From contig JAUWJE010000093.1 of assembly GCA_030607835.1 (NCBI GenBank), positions 1 through 7,238 on the forward strand: a stretch of DNA of 7,238 bases, written 5' to 3'. The DNA is from Candidatus Fermentibacterota bacterium (GTDB lineage Bacteria > Fermentibacterota > Fermentibacteria > Fermentibacterales > JCC-6). A program made the position numbers and the translations under genes. Under the pieces are notes generated by a model. That model worked only from the letters and a program-made list of their open reading frames with translations. It made no database searches and was not told where the DNA came from. Of this stretch, positions 1-6,027 are shown one piece after another; the first letter of the stretch is position 1; each line of letters begins with the position of its first letter.

Positions 1-1
1 A

Positions 2-1804
2 CCTCTGCATATGCTGCATATCTTCTTTGATCAGATTCTGCAGAATCTCGAAGAAAAACACCTTTACGAAGATCTATTGATTGTTTGCGATAATCTTTAC
101 AGAAGAAATCTGGATCGTGGCTGTGTCCTGAATGCAGCGTTTTTCGCTGTACCACTCTCTTTACTCGATCCTTCCTTCAGATCGGATCCGTCAATTGCCG
201 ATGCGGTTGAAGGTGAATTAGAGCTTATCGAACAGCACCTCGGTTTTGAAAACAGCCCGGTTTTCGGATACAGAGAAGACTACTCGCAGTATGTTCCAAG
301 AGGCCACTACACAGCCAGCGAGGGACTGGAGAGATATTTCAAGGCTATGATGTGGCTCGGAAGGTTGACTCTTCTGCTCAACGGAGGAGAGCCTCATGGT
401 CAGACAGCTGCTTACATCGTATCCGAAGAGGATGCGAGGGAAATGACCGCCAGCGCACTTCTGATTGTCTCCGATCTCAGCACTGTTGAAGCGGATGGTG
501 AGCTGCTTCTGAATAAGTGGAAAAGGATCTATGAAATAACAGCTTTCTTTGCCGGTTTCGCTGATGATCTATCAGTTCCTGAATACTCGAGCGCGGCAAG
601 AGAGATCGCGGGTGAATCAGCTGATACCGATTTAATCTGGAGCTCTGATTTCTACCATCAGTTCAGAGACCATGTAAATACCAGCTATGCCATTCCTTCA
701 ATTTACAGCGGCACTGGTGAACTTATCTCGATGCCGGATGAGAACGGGGAATTCAATCCTGATGATCTTCAGGAAGCATTTGTAAAAACAACAGGTTTCA
801 GATTCCTTGGTCAGAGATATACGCCTGACAGCGAAATCCTTGGTAAGCTTGTGTTCCCGGCAGTTGGATTAAACTCCTCCAGACAGAATCGCTACATGCC
901 GACCGGACTGGATGTCGCGGCAGCATTCGGAAGCGATGCTGCTCTTTCAATACTTGAGGAGCGGGGAGCATTTGAATACGAATACTACGCTGACTCTCTT
1001 GCGTCTCTTACATCAATGATCGAGGATTATTCTCCATCTGACTGGCACTCCACCCTCTACATGTCCTGGCTGCATTGCCTTTATCTCCTGCAGAAGGAAA
1101 AGGGAGAAGGTTATCCTGACTTCATGCGCAATGATGCCTGGGCCAGGCATACTCTCTCCAATTTCCTCGCCTCATGGGCAATGCTCAGGCACGACACAAT
1201 TCTATACGCCAAGCAAAGTTACACTATGGAAGCCGGAATGGCGATGGAGCCTGATGAACCCGTTCCTTCCGCCGGTTTTGTAGAGCCGGTACCCGAAGTC
1301 TATGCTGAGCTGAGAGCAACTCTGAAAATGGCTGAGAGAGGACTTGCGGAATTCGGTGTTCTGGACAATGAAATTGAAATGAGATTCGGAAATGCAGCAA
1401 CTATTCTGAAGAACCTTCAGAATATCTCGGAAAGAGAGCTTGCAGGAGAGCAGATCACTTCAGAAGATGCGGATTTTCTGAAAAATTTCGCGAGCCGTCT
1501 TGAAATCGCGATTTCCTGGGGGGGCAGAACATCAGAAGGTCTGGAGACATCGCTGATCGCAGATGTTCATACAGACCAGAACAGCAGATCTGTCCTTGAG
1601 GTTGCGTCAGGTAACCTTGATTACTGTATAATCATTTACAGAAGACCTGATGGTCATATTGAAGCCGCGATAGGACCTGTTCTGAGCTATTATGAATTCG
1701 CATGGCCAATGTCCGACCGACTTACTGACGAAGCCTGGCGTGAAATGCTTGCGAATAACGAACCGGAAAGGCCATCCTGGACGGAGATGTTCCTGGAGGA
1801 TTAG
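2..1804 (+). CDS. DUF3160-family protein, C-terminal part (5' end cut by window edge)
   Basis: The frame is open to the left edge (Pro-Leu-His precede the first ATG at 11), so the ATG at 11 is probably internal and the real start, with any signal peptide, lies outside. I recognise the family as DUF3160, which has no established function. Numbered from the ATG at 11, conserved-looking blocks are: YVPRGHYT followed by a Met-Met-Trp-Leu-Gly-Arg stretch (about 94-118), FLGQRYTPDS (265-274), MPTGLDVAAAFGSDAA (296-311), a WHSTLYMSW block (345-353), NDAWARHTLSNFLASWAMLR (374-393) leading into HDTILYAKQSY, and near the end DVHTD (518-522), LEVASGNLDYCIIIYRR (529-545) and GPVLSYYEF (555-563). No membrane segment is visible in this part. 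A Pro/Glu-rich stretch (about 412-430) may link two lobes. It ends on TAG and is convergent with the permease genes, so it is not part of the nucleotide operon. Family call is fairly sure; function is unknown. Confidence 0.85.
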   Translation, partial: PLHMLHIFFDQILQNLEEKHLYEDLLIVCDNLYRRNLDRGCVLNAAFFAVPLSLLDPSFRSDPSIADAVEGELELIEQHLGFENSPVFGYREDYSQYVPRGHYTASEGLERYFKAMMWLGRLTLLLNGGEPHGQTAAYIVSEEDAREMTASALLIVSDLSTVEADGELLLNKWKRIYEITAFFAGFADDLSVPEYSSAAREIAGESADTDLIWSSDFYHQFRDHVNTSYAIPSIYSGTGELISMPDENGEFNPDDLQEAFVKTTGFRFLGQRYTPDSEILGKLVFPAVGLNSSRQNRYMPTGLDVAAAFGSDAALSILEERGAFEYEYYADSLASLTSMIEDYSPSDWHSTLYMSWLHCLYLLQKEKGEGYPDFMRNDAWARHTLSNFLASWAMLRHDTILYAKQSYTMEAGMAMEPDEPVPSAGFVEPVPEVYAELRATLKMAERGLAEFGVLDNEIEMRFGNAATILKNLQNISERELAGEQITSEDADFLKNFASRLEIAISWGGRTSEGLETSLIADVHTDQNSRSVLEVASGNLDYCIIIYRRPDGHIEAAIGPVLSYYEFAWPMSDRLTDEAWREMLANNEPERPSWTEMFLED

Positions 1805-1829
1805 CCCGGCTCCATCACAATCCGAGACC

Positions 1830-1853
1830 TGCCGTGCTGGGAAGCACAAGGCA
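1830..1853. terminator. Bulged hairpin between convergent genes, possible terminator
   Basis: Between the two convergent gene ends there is a perfect 5-bp stem GTGCT/AGCAC around a GGGA loop (1834-1847). It is extended by TGCC/GGCA (1830-1833 with 1850-1853) after a two-base AA bulge. It starts 26 nt after the DUF3160 stop codon, a typical place for a terminator. Neither strand has a run of T directly after the stem (the plus strand continues AAAATATT), so it is not a canonical intrinsic terminator. It could act as a weak terminator or 3' stabilising structure for either transcript. The rest of the 103-nt gap shows nothing else I can name. Confidence 0.35.
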
Positions 1854-1907
1854 AAATATTAGAGCAAGTTTCAGTGTTTTCATACTGTATTATTCACTTT
1901 AAGGGTT

Positions 1908-2438
1908 TCACCTTTCATTTTCCGGCATCCGGTATCCCTTCTTTTCAAAATAGTTTCCCAACAGTATTGATGAAACCACCACCAGCGGCAAAGATACAGA
2001 AAATCTGATCAGTGAGAATTTCCACCCAAGGATTCCAGCTTCGAAAAGGGTCATTGGAACCCGGCATATAGCAGCTGCACTTATATAAGCAAATACTACT
2101 CCAAGCCTTGCTCCTTTTGTATACAGCGCATGAGCAACAGGCAAAGCTACATAAAGACCTCCAATAGTTGTTCCGGCAAGCAGAATACCCCAGATGTAGG
2201 ATAGGAAGCCAGCTCCATGCCCAAGGTGCTTCTCGATGGTTTCTCTCTTAATCCAGACTTCGAACAGACCGATCAATATGAACACACACGGCAGGAGCTT
2301 GATCATCTGCAGGAAAAAGGACCAGAAGTGCTGACCTATCCGGATTCCGGGATTGAATTTTACTGTCAGAGATACTGAAATGAATACTGCATAAAGAAGT
2401 ACCATTCCGATCAGGGAGAATTGCTTGAATCGTTTCAT
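1908..2438 (-). CDS. Half-size COG0701/ArsP_1-like permease, second subunit
   Basis: This is a 176-residue integral membrane protein with about five hydrophobic segments (roughly 8-27, 38-62, 77-104, 111-135 and 142-162). The run GGLYVALPVAHALYTKGARL (93-112), followed by ICRVPMTLFEAGILGWKFSL (124-143), matches my knowledge of the COG0701 permease family (Pfam ArsP_1, formerly DUF318). In that family some members are one long protein and others are pairs of half-size proteins. The ATG overlaps the TGA of the upstream half permease by 4 nt (ATGA, 2435-2438), and GGTGAG lies 8 nt before it, so the two are translationally coupled and probably form one transporter. The cargo is unknown. The Cys-containing motif of arsenic-exporting ArsP is not seen and no ars regulator is nearby, so arsenic export is not supported. 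The charged C-terminus probably lies in the cytoplasm. Confidence 0.75.
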   Translation of the reverse strand: MKRFKQFSLIGMVLLYAVFISVSLTVKFNPGIRIGQHFWSFFLQMIKLLPCVFILIGLFEVWIKRETIEKHLGHGAGFLSYIWGILLAGTTIGGLYVALPVAHALYTKGARLGVVFAYISAAAICRVPMTLFEAGILGWKFSLIRFSVSLPLVVVSSILLGNYFEKKGYRMPENER

Positions 2439-2929
2439 AACGCTATCTCACCATAGATAATACCGGTTGAGACGGCTACAATAAGAGCAATAACAAGGCT
2501 GATAATATTCCTGACAACGGCAACTTTCACTCCCAGGCAGGCTTTCTCCACAGGAAAGGAAAGTATGCCGACCATCATCAGTGTCGTTGTGAAACCGGAA
2601 AGAACCATGTACTGAACTCCATAGTCCCTAAGGACACCGCATAGCGGAAACGCGATGAATCCAGGCATGAGAGTTATAGAACCAATAAGACTGCCTGCAG
2701 CTGTTGAAATCCAGATGCTTCCAGAACCAAGGCTGTCAGCGATGAATTCCTCCGGAAAGATGTACATCGCAACTGAAACCAGAATAAGCATACCGCCGAA
2801 TGCCGGCGATATTTTGAGAAATCTCTTTAGAGAGATTCTGAATGCCTTCAGGGTCTTCCTGAAATCAACTGCGAATGACAGAAGAACCAGAACGGCGGTG
2901 ATAATGTATAAGATTATCATGCTCTTCAC
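2435..2929 (-). CDS. Half-size COG0701/ArsP_1-like permease, first subunit
   Basis: This is a 164-residue membrane protein with about five hydrophobic segments (roughly 4-21, 42-60, 72-98, 106-127 and 138-160). A basic amphipathic stretch follows the first segment (FRKTLKAFRISLKRFLK, 23-39). GSITLMPGFIAFPL (83-96) and TTTLMMVGILSFPVE (114-128) fit the first half of COG0701 half-permease pairs. GSITLMPGFIAFPL is placed like the glycine-rich GTTIGGLYVALPVA motif of the partner, as expected for two pseudo-symmetric halves. The start is uncertain: GTG at 2929 gives 164 residues but has only GATGG almost touching it, while the ATG at 2920 gives 161 residues with GGTGTG about 6 nt upstream and may be the real start. 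It follows guaA on the same strand after a 98-nt spacer, so it may be co-transcribed or have its own promoter. I saw no convincing promoter in the spacer. Substrate unknown. Confidence 0.75.
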   Translation of the reverse strand: MKSMIILYIITAVLVLLSFAVDFRKTLKAFRISLKRFLKISPAFGGMLILVSVAMYIFPEEFIADSLGSGSIWISTAAGSLIGSITLMPGFIAFPLCGVLRDYGVQYMVLSGFTTTLMMVGILSFPVEKACLGVKVAVVRNIISLVIALIVAVSTGIIYGEIAL

Positions 2930-2994
2930 ACCATCATATTCAGCGGATAGATAATGGGAAATCGGATAAAATCAGAATTGTTGCTGAATTGATT

Positions 2995-3032
2995 AATAAT
3001 GCTTAATTGCATGACCTGACCCCATCATTATT
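2995..3032 (-). repeat. Small inverted repeats with TGGGGTCAGGTCAT motif downstream of guaA
   Basis: Read on the minus strand, the end of guaA runs directly into TGGGGTCAGGTCAT (3011-3024), then ATGC-AATTAA-GCAT (2999-3012, a 4-bp stem with a 6-nt loop) and a TATTAAT tail. A second, longer pairing is possible between AATAATG at the guaA stop (3026-3032) and CATTATT (2995-3001). The GGGGTCAGGTC core with a TGCA-type mini-hairpin resembles, from memory, sequence common beside REP-associated tyrosine (Y1, Transposase_17) transposase genes; no transposase gene is in the window. Alternatives are a weak guaA terminator or chance. The rest of the 98-nt spacer is AT-rich with repeated CAATT and holds no further feature I can support. 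Confidence 0.35.
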
Positions 3033-4569
3033 CCCACTCGATAGTGCCGGGGGGTTTTGAAGATATATCGTAAACTATTCTACTCACGCCTCTAACTCTG
3101 TTTACAATTGCTGACGAGATCCGAGCCAGATGCTCCGGAGCCATTCTGTACCAGTCAGCCGTCATACCGTCTGTTGATGTAACCGCACGAAGAGCAATCA
3201 CTCTGTCATAAGTACGCTGGTCACCCATGACTCCAACGGTTCTCACCGGAAGCAGTACGGCGAATGCCTGCCATATCTCGTTGTACAGATCATTATCCAG
3301 CAGATAATCTATAAAAATCCTGTCAGCTTCCTTGAGTATCTTCAAATCCCCACTGTTGACATCACCGAGTATTCTGACAGCAAGTCCGGGTCCCGGGAAC
3401 GGGTGTCGCGCAACCATCAATTCAGGAAGTCCGAGTTCGCGTCCGAGTGCTCTGACCTCATCCTTGAACAGTTCTCTAAGGGGTTCGAGAAGCTTCAAGT
3501 TCATTCTTTCAGGAAGCCCACCGACATTGTGGTGACTCTTTATTGTAACTGATGGACCGCGAAAGGAAACACTCTCGATGACGTCCGGATAAAGGGTGCC
3601 CTGCGCAAGATGTGTCACTCCCTCTATTTCCGAGGAGGCTTCTTCAAACAGTTCAATGAACACTCTGCCGATTATCTTTCTTTTCTTCTCAGGATCTGTC
3701 ACTCCTTCAAGAGCTCTCAGAAAATCATCCCTTCCATCAATAACCATCAATGGCATTCCAAAGTGATCCCGGAACGTCTTAACTACCGATTCCCTCTCCC
3801 CTTTTCTGAGAAGACCGTTATCCACAAAAATTGGAATGAAGCGGTCAGGGATGGCTTCATACAGCAAAGCGGCAACAACAGATGAATCAACACCGCCGGA
3901 TAATCCAAGAATTACCTTCCCTCCGACTGGCAGTTCATGGCGTATCATCTCCACAATCCTTTTCCGGAAAGCTTTCATATCCCAATTTCTGCTCAGTCCC
4001 GCAATATGAAATACGAAATTTTCGAGAAGCTGTTTTCCGAATTCTGTATGATTTACCTCGGGATGGAACTGTACACCAAATCTTTGTCCTTCAGTATCCG
4101 CCATCGCGGCAATGGGAAGAGTATCTGTGTGAGCAGCAATTCTGTATCCCTCCGGAACTTCAACGACTCTGTCGCCATGGCTCATCCATGCCTGAAGACC
4201 ATCTCCGATACCTTTGAAAAGAGCAGCTCCCCCTTCCGGATACAACTCCGCAGGACCGTACTCCCTGTCATGGCCTCCCTCAACCCTGCCGTTTTCATGC
4301 AGAGCAAGCAGCTGCATACCGTAGCAGATGCCCAGAACAGGAAGATCGGTTTCAAACAGTTCAGGATCAGGATGGGGAGAATCTTCATCGTAAACACTCG
4401 AAGGTCCTCCGGAAAGGATCAACGCTCCAGGACGCATCTTCAATACCCTTGAAAAAGGAGCATTTCCGGGAATGAGTTCACAGTAAACACCCATTTCCCT
4501 TATCCGGCGCGCAATGAGCTGATTGTACTGCGAACCGAAATCAAGTATCGCTACTCCTCCGGGAACCAT
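3028..4569 (-). CDS. guaA: GMP synthase (glutamine-hydrolysing)
   Basis: Cytoplasmic enzyme that converts XMP, ATP and glutamine to GMP, the last step of guanine nucleotide synthesis. The 513-residue length is usual for the single-chain bacterial enzyme. The N-terminal class I glutamine amidotransferase domain (about 5-190) shows ILDFGSQYNQLIARR, LSGGPSSVY (52-60), the nucleophile Cys82 in LGICYGMQ, and the His169/Glu171 pair in QFHPEV. The ATP-pyrophosphatase domain begins with the PP-loop LGLSGGVDSS (221-230). The C-terminal dimerisation and XMP-binding part includes HPFPGPGLAVRILG (389-402) and ends in the family-typical KPPGTIEWE. Nothing is missing. The ATG at 4569 is supported by an AAGGAG site 5 nt upstream. 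Only 9 nt separate it from the purF stop, so it is in the same operon and probably coupled to purF translation. A double stop (TAA TGA) ends it. guaB is not in the window. Confidence 0.98.
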   Translation of the reverse strand: MVPGGVAILDFGSQYNQLIARRIREMGVYCELIPGNAPFSRVLKMRPGALILSGGPSSVYDEDSPHPDPELFETDLPVLGICYGMQLLALHENGRVEGGHDREYGPAELYPEGGAALFKGIGDGLQAWMSHGDRVVEVPEGYRIAAHTDTLPIAAMADTEGQRFGVQFHPEVNHTEFGKQLLENFVFHIAGLSRNWDMKAFRKRIVEMIRHELPVGGKVILGLSGGVDSSVVAALLYEAIPDRFIPIFVDNGLLRKGERESVVKTFRDHFGMPLMVIDGRDDFLRALEGVTDPEKKRKIIGRVFIELFEEASSEIEGVTHLAQGTLYPDVIESVSFRGPSVTIKSHHNVGGLPERMNLKLLEPLRELFKDEVRALGRELGLPELMVARHPFPGPGLAVRILGDVNSGDLKILKEADRIFIDYLLDNDLYNEIWQAFAVLLPVRTVGVMGDQRTYDRVIALRAVTSTDGMTADWYRMAPEHLARISSAIVNRVRGVSRIVYDISSKPPGTIEWE

Positions 4570-4574
4570 GAAAT

Positions 4575-4580
4575 CTCCTT
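4575..4580 (-). promoter_or_regulatory. guaA ribosome binding site overlapping the purF stop codon
   Basis: On the minus strand AAGGAG precedes the guaA ATG by 5 nt. Its AA is also the last two bases of the purF TAA stop (4579-4581). A ribosome terminating on purF therefore sits on the guaA initiation site, which suggests coupled translation. This is the strongest Shine-Dalgarno in the window and fixes the guaA start. Confidence 0.8.
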
Positions 4581-6027
4581 ACTGTGTATTATCTTCATCA
4601 ATATTAATTTCGTTCTGCCGCGGTGGTTGTGCAGGATACACACCATCAAAGCATGCGGTGCAGTAATCATCGGGATTATGAGCGGTGACACATCCGAGCA
4701 TACCTTCCTTCGAGAGATATTTCAGACTGTCCAGCCCAAGTTGTTCGGCAATCTCATCCACCGAATAATTTCGCGCAATGAGTGCTGCCGGTTCGGGAAA
4801 ATCGATTCCGAAATAACATCCATACTTGTGGGGTGGGCAGCAGACTCTCATGTGGATCTCCTTCGCTCCCGCTTCACGAAGTGCCCTTATTCTCGCGCGA
4901 CTTGTTGTTCCTCTGACAATACTGTCTTCGACAACACATAACCTTTTCCCTTTGATAGCTTCCGGAATGGGCTGGAGCTTCCTCATCACCATGGTCGCCC
5001 TTTTTGCTGAACCCGGATTGATGAATGTCCTGCCAATGTAATGATTCCTTGTGAAACACATGTCGAAGGTTAGATTAAGTTCCCTTGCAAAACCGAGTGC
5101 AGCGAACATTCCGCTGTCCGGCACCGGAGCTACAAGATCACATTCAACAGGAAACTCTCTCGCCAGCTGTCTACCCATCGCGATCCTTACGGAGTAGACG
5201 CTGTCTCCAAACACATAGCTGCCAGGCCTCGCAAAATAGACATGTTCGAAAATGCACTGGGCAAGTCCATCTCTTTCAGTAAAGAATTTTTCATCCAAGC
5301 CAAAACGCTCAGATTCCAACTCATCTCCGCCATGAGCAATGAACAGTATTTCTCCGGCATCGATCTCTCTTACATACGTAGCACCGCAGACCGAAAAAGC
5401 TATCGTCTCGCTTGCGATTATCCACCCGCCATTCTGGAACCTGCCAAGATTCAGCGGTCTGAAACCCAGTGGATCCCTTACCGCGAACATTCCCTCGGGT
5501 GTCATAATAAGAAGGCAGTAGGCTCCTCTAAGTCTGTCGAGTGCGATCTCAAGAGCTTTCCTTATATTGAATCCGGTATTCTTCAACTCGCGTGACATCA
5601 GATGAAGCACCACTTCAGTATCAGTATTTGTCATAAAGATAGCACCTTGATGCTGAAGTTCCTGTCTGAGCGAAAACGCATTTGTGATTGTACCATTGTG
5701 AGCTATGCCGATCTGAATCCCTGCCATCCTGACAAGTATCGGCTGGGCGTTGACTACATCCGTTCCACCGAAAGTACCGTACCTTACATGCCCCATTACC
5801 GCGCGGATTCCGGGATTGCTCCAATCGACCGGTAAATCGGACAAAGCTTCGAAAACAGTGCCGTTTCTTTTGTGAAGTTTCATTCCATCGTCATAAGCGC
5901 ACAGAATCCCGGCAGCTTCCTGACCGCGGTGCTGCATCGCAAGCAGCCCTTCAGCGACAAGCGCAACTGATTCTTCGTAAAGACCAGAAACACCACACAA
6001 GCCACAGTATTCATGAATTTCAGACAC
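4579..6027 (-). CDS. purF: Amidophosphoribosyltransferase (glutamine PRPP amidotransferase)
   Basis: Catalyses the committed first step of purine synthesis: PRPP plus glutamine to 5-phosphoribosylamine. I chose the GTG at 6027 (482 residues). It overlaps the pyrG stop by 8 nt and leaves a 7-residue propeptide (fMet-Ser-Glu-Ile-His-Glu-Tyr) before CGLCGVSG, whose first Cys (residue 8) becomes the N-terminal nucleophile after cleavage, as in the Bacillus-type enzyme. The frame is open further up; an ATG at 6060 would give an 18-residue propeptide but has no Shine-Dalgarno. The class II amidotransferase domain shows AMQHRGQEAAG, GHVRYGT (79-85), HNGTITN (110-116) and TNTDTE (133-138). The phosphoribosyltransferase domain has the PRPP loop VVEDSIVRGTTS (365-376). 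Cys258, Cys404, Cys456 and Cys459 match the four 4Fe-4S ligands of the B. subtilis enzyme, so an oxygen-sensitive cluster is expected. It lies between pyrG and guaA in one operon. Confidence 0.97.
   Translation of the reverse strand: MSEIHEYCGLCGVSGLYEESVALVAEGLLAMQHRGQEAAGILCAYDDGMKLHKRNGTVFEALSDLPVDWSNPGIRAVMGHVRYGTFGGTDVVNAQPILVRMAGIQIGIAHNGTITNAFSLRQELQHQGAIFMTNTDTEVVLHLMSRELKNTGFNIRKALEIALDRLRGAYCLLIMTPEGMFAVRDPLGFRPLNLGRFQNGGWIIASETIAFSVCGATYVREIDAGEILFIAHGGDELESERFGLDEKFFTERDGLAQCIFEHVYFARPGSYVFGDSVYSVRIAMGRQLAREFPVECDLVAPVPDSGMFAALGFARELNLTFDMCFTRNHYIGRTFINPGSAKRATMVMRKLQPIPEAIKGKRLCVVEDSIVRGTTSRARIRALREAGAKEIHMRVCCPPHKYGCYFGIDFPEPAALIARNYSVDEIAEQLGLDSLKYLSKEGMLGCVTAHNPDDYCTACFDGVYPAQPPRQNEINIDEDNTQ

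Noticed and set aside
1518..1524. Run of seven G as a possible sequencing frameshift in the DUF3160 gene
   Set aside because: The reading frame and the family-typical blocks continue without a break on both sides of the run.
1607..1849. Minus-strand ORF of 80 codons overlapping the end of the DUF3160 gene
   Set aside because: It covers the conserved C-terminal DUF3160 region in antisense and has no recognisable content. It sits downstream of the permease pair on the same strand, but nothing else favours it.
2435..2438. Frameshift splitting one permease gene into two
   Set aside because: The junction is a standard ATGA stop/start overlap with GGTGAG upstream. Each half has its own complete set of about five helices, and half-size pairs are known in this family, so two real genes are more likely.
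1908..2929. Assignment of the permease pair as an arsenic or organoarsenical exporter
   Set aside because: The Cys motif of arsenic-exporting ArsP proteins is not visible and no arsR, arsC or other metal-resistance gene is nearby; only the broad family resemblance supports it.
2655..2954. Plus-strand ORF of 99 codons opposite the first half permease
   Set aside because: It is antisense to a membrane protein with recognisable family motifs; no ribosome binding site or protein-like features support it.
2930..3027. Promoter for the permease pair in the guaA-permease spacer
   Set aside because: The spacer is AT-rich and offers several loose -10-like strings, but I found no pair of -35 and -10 boxes with convincing sequence and spacing.
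3937..4452. Plus-strand ORF of 171 codons inside guaA
   Set aside because: It lies entirely antisense to a clearly intact guaA; its translation resembles no family I know and has no domain logic, so it is a shadow frame.
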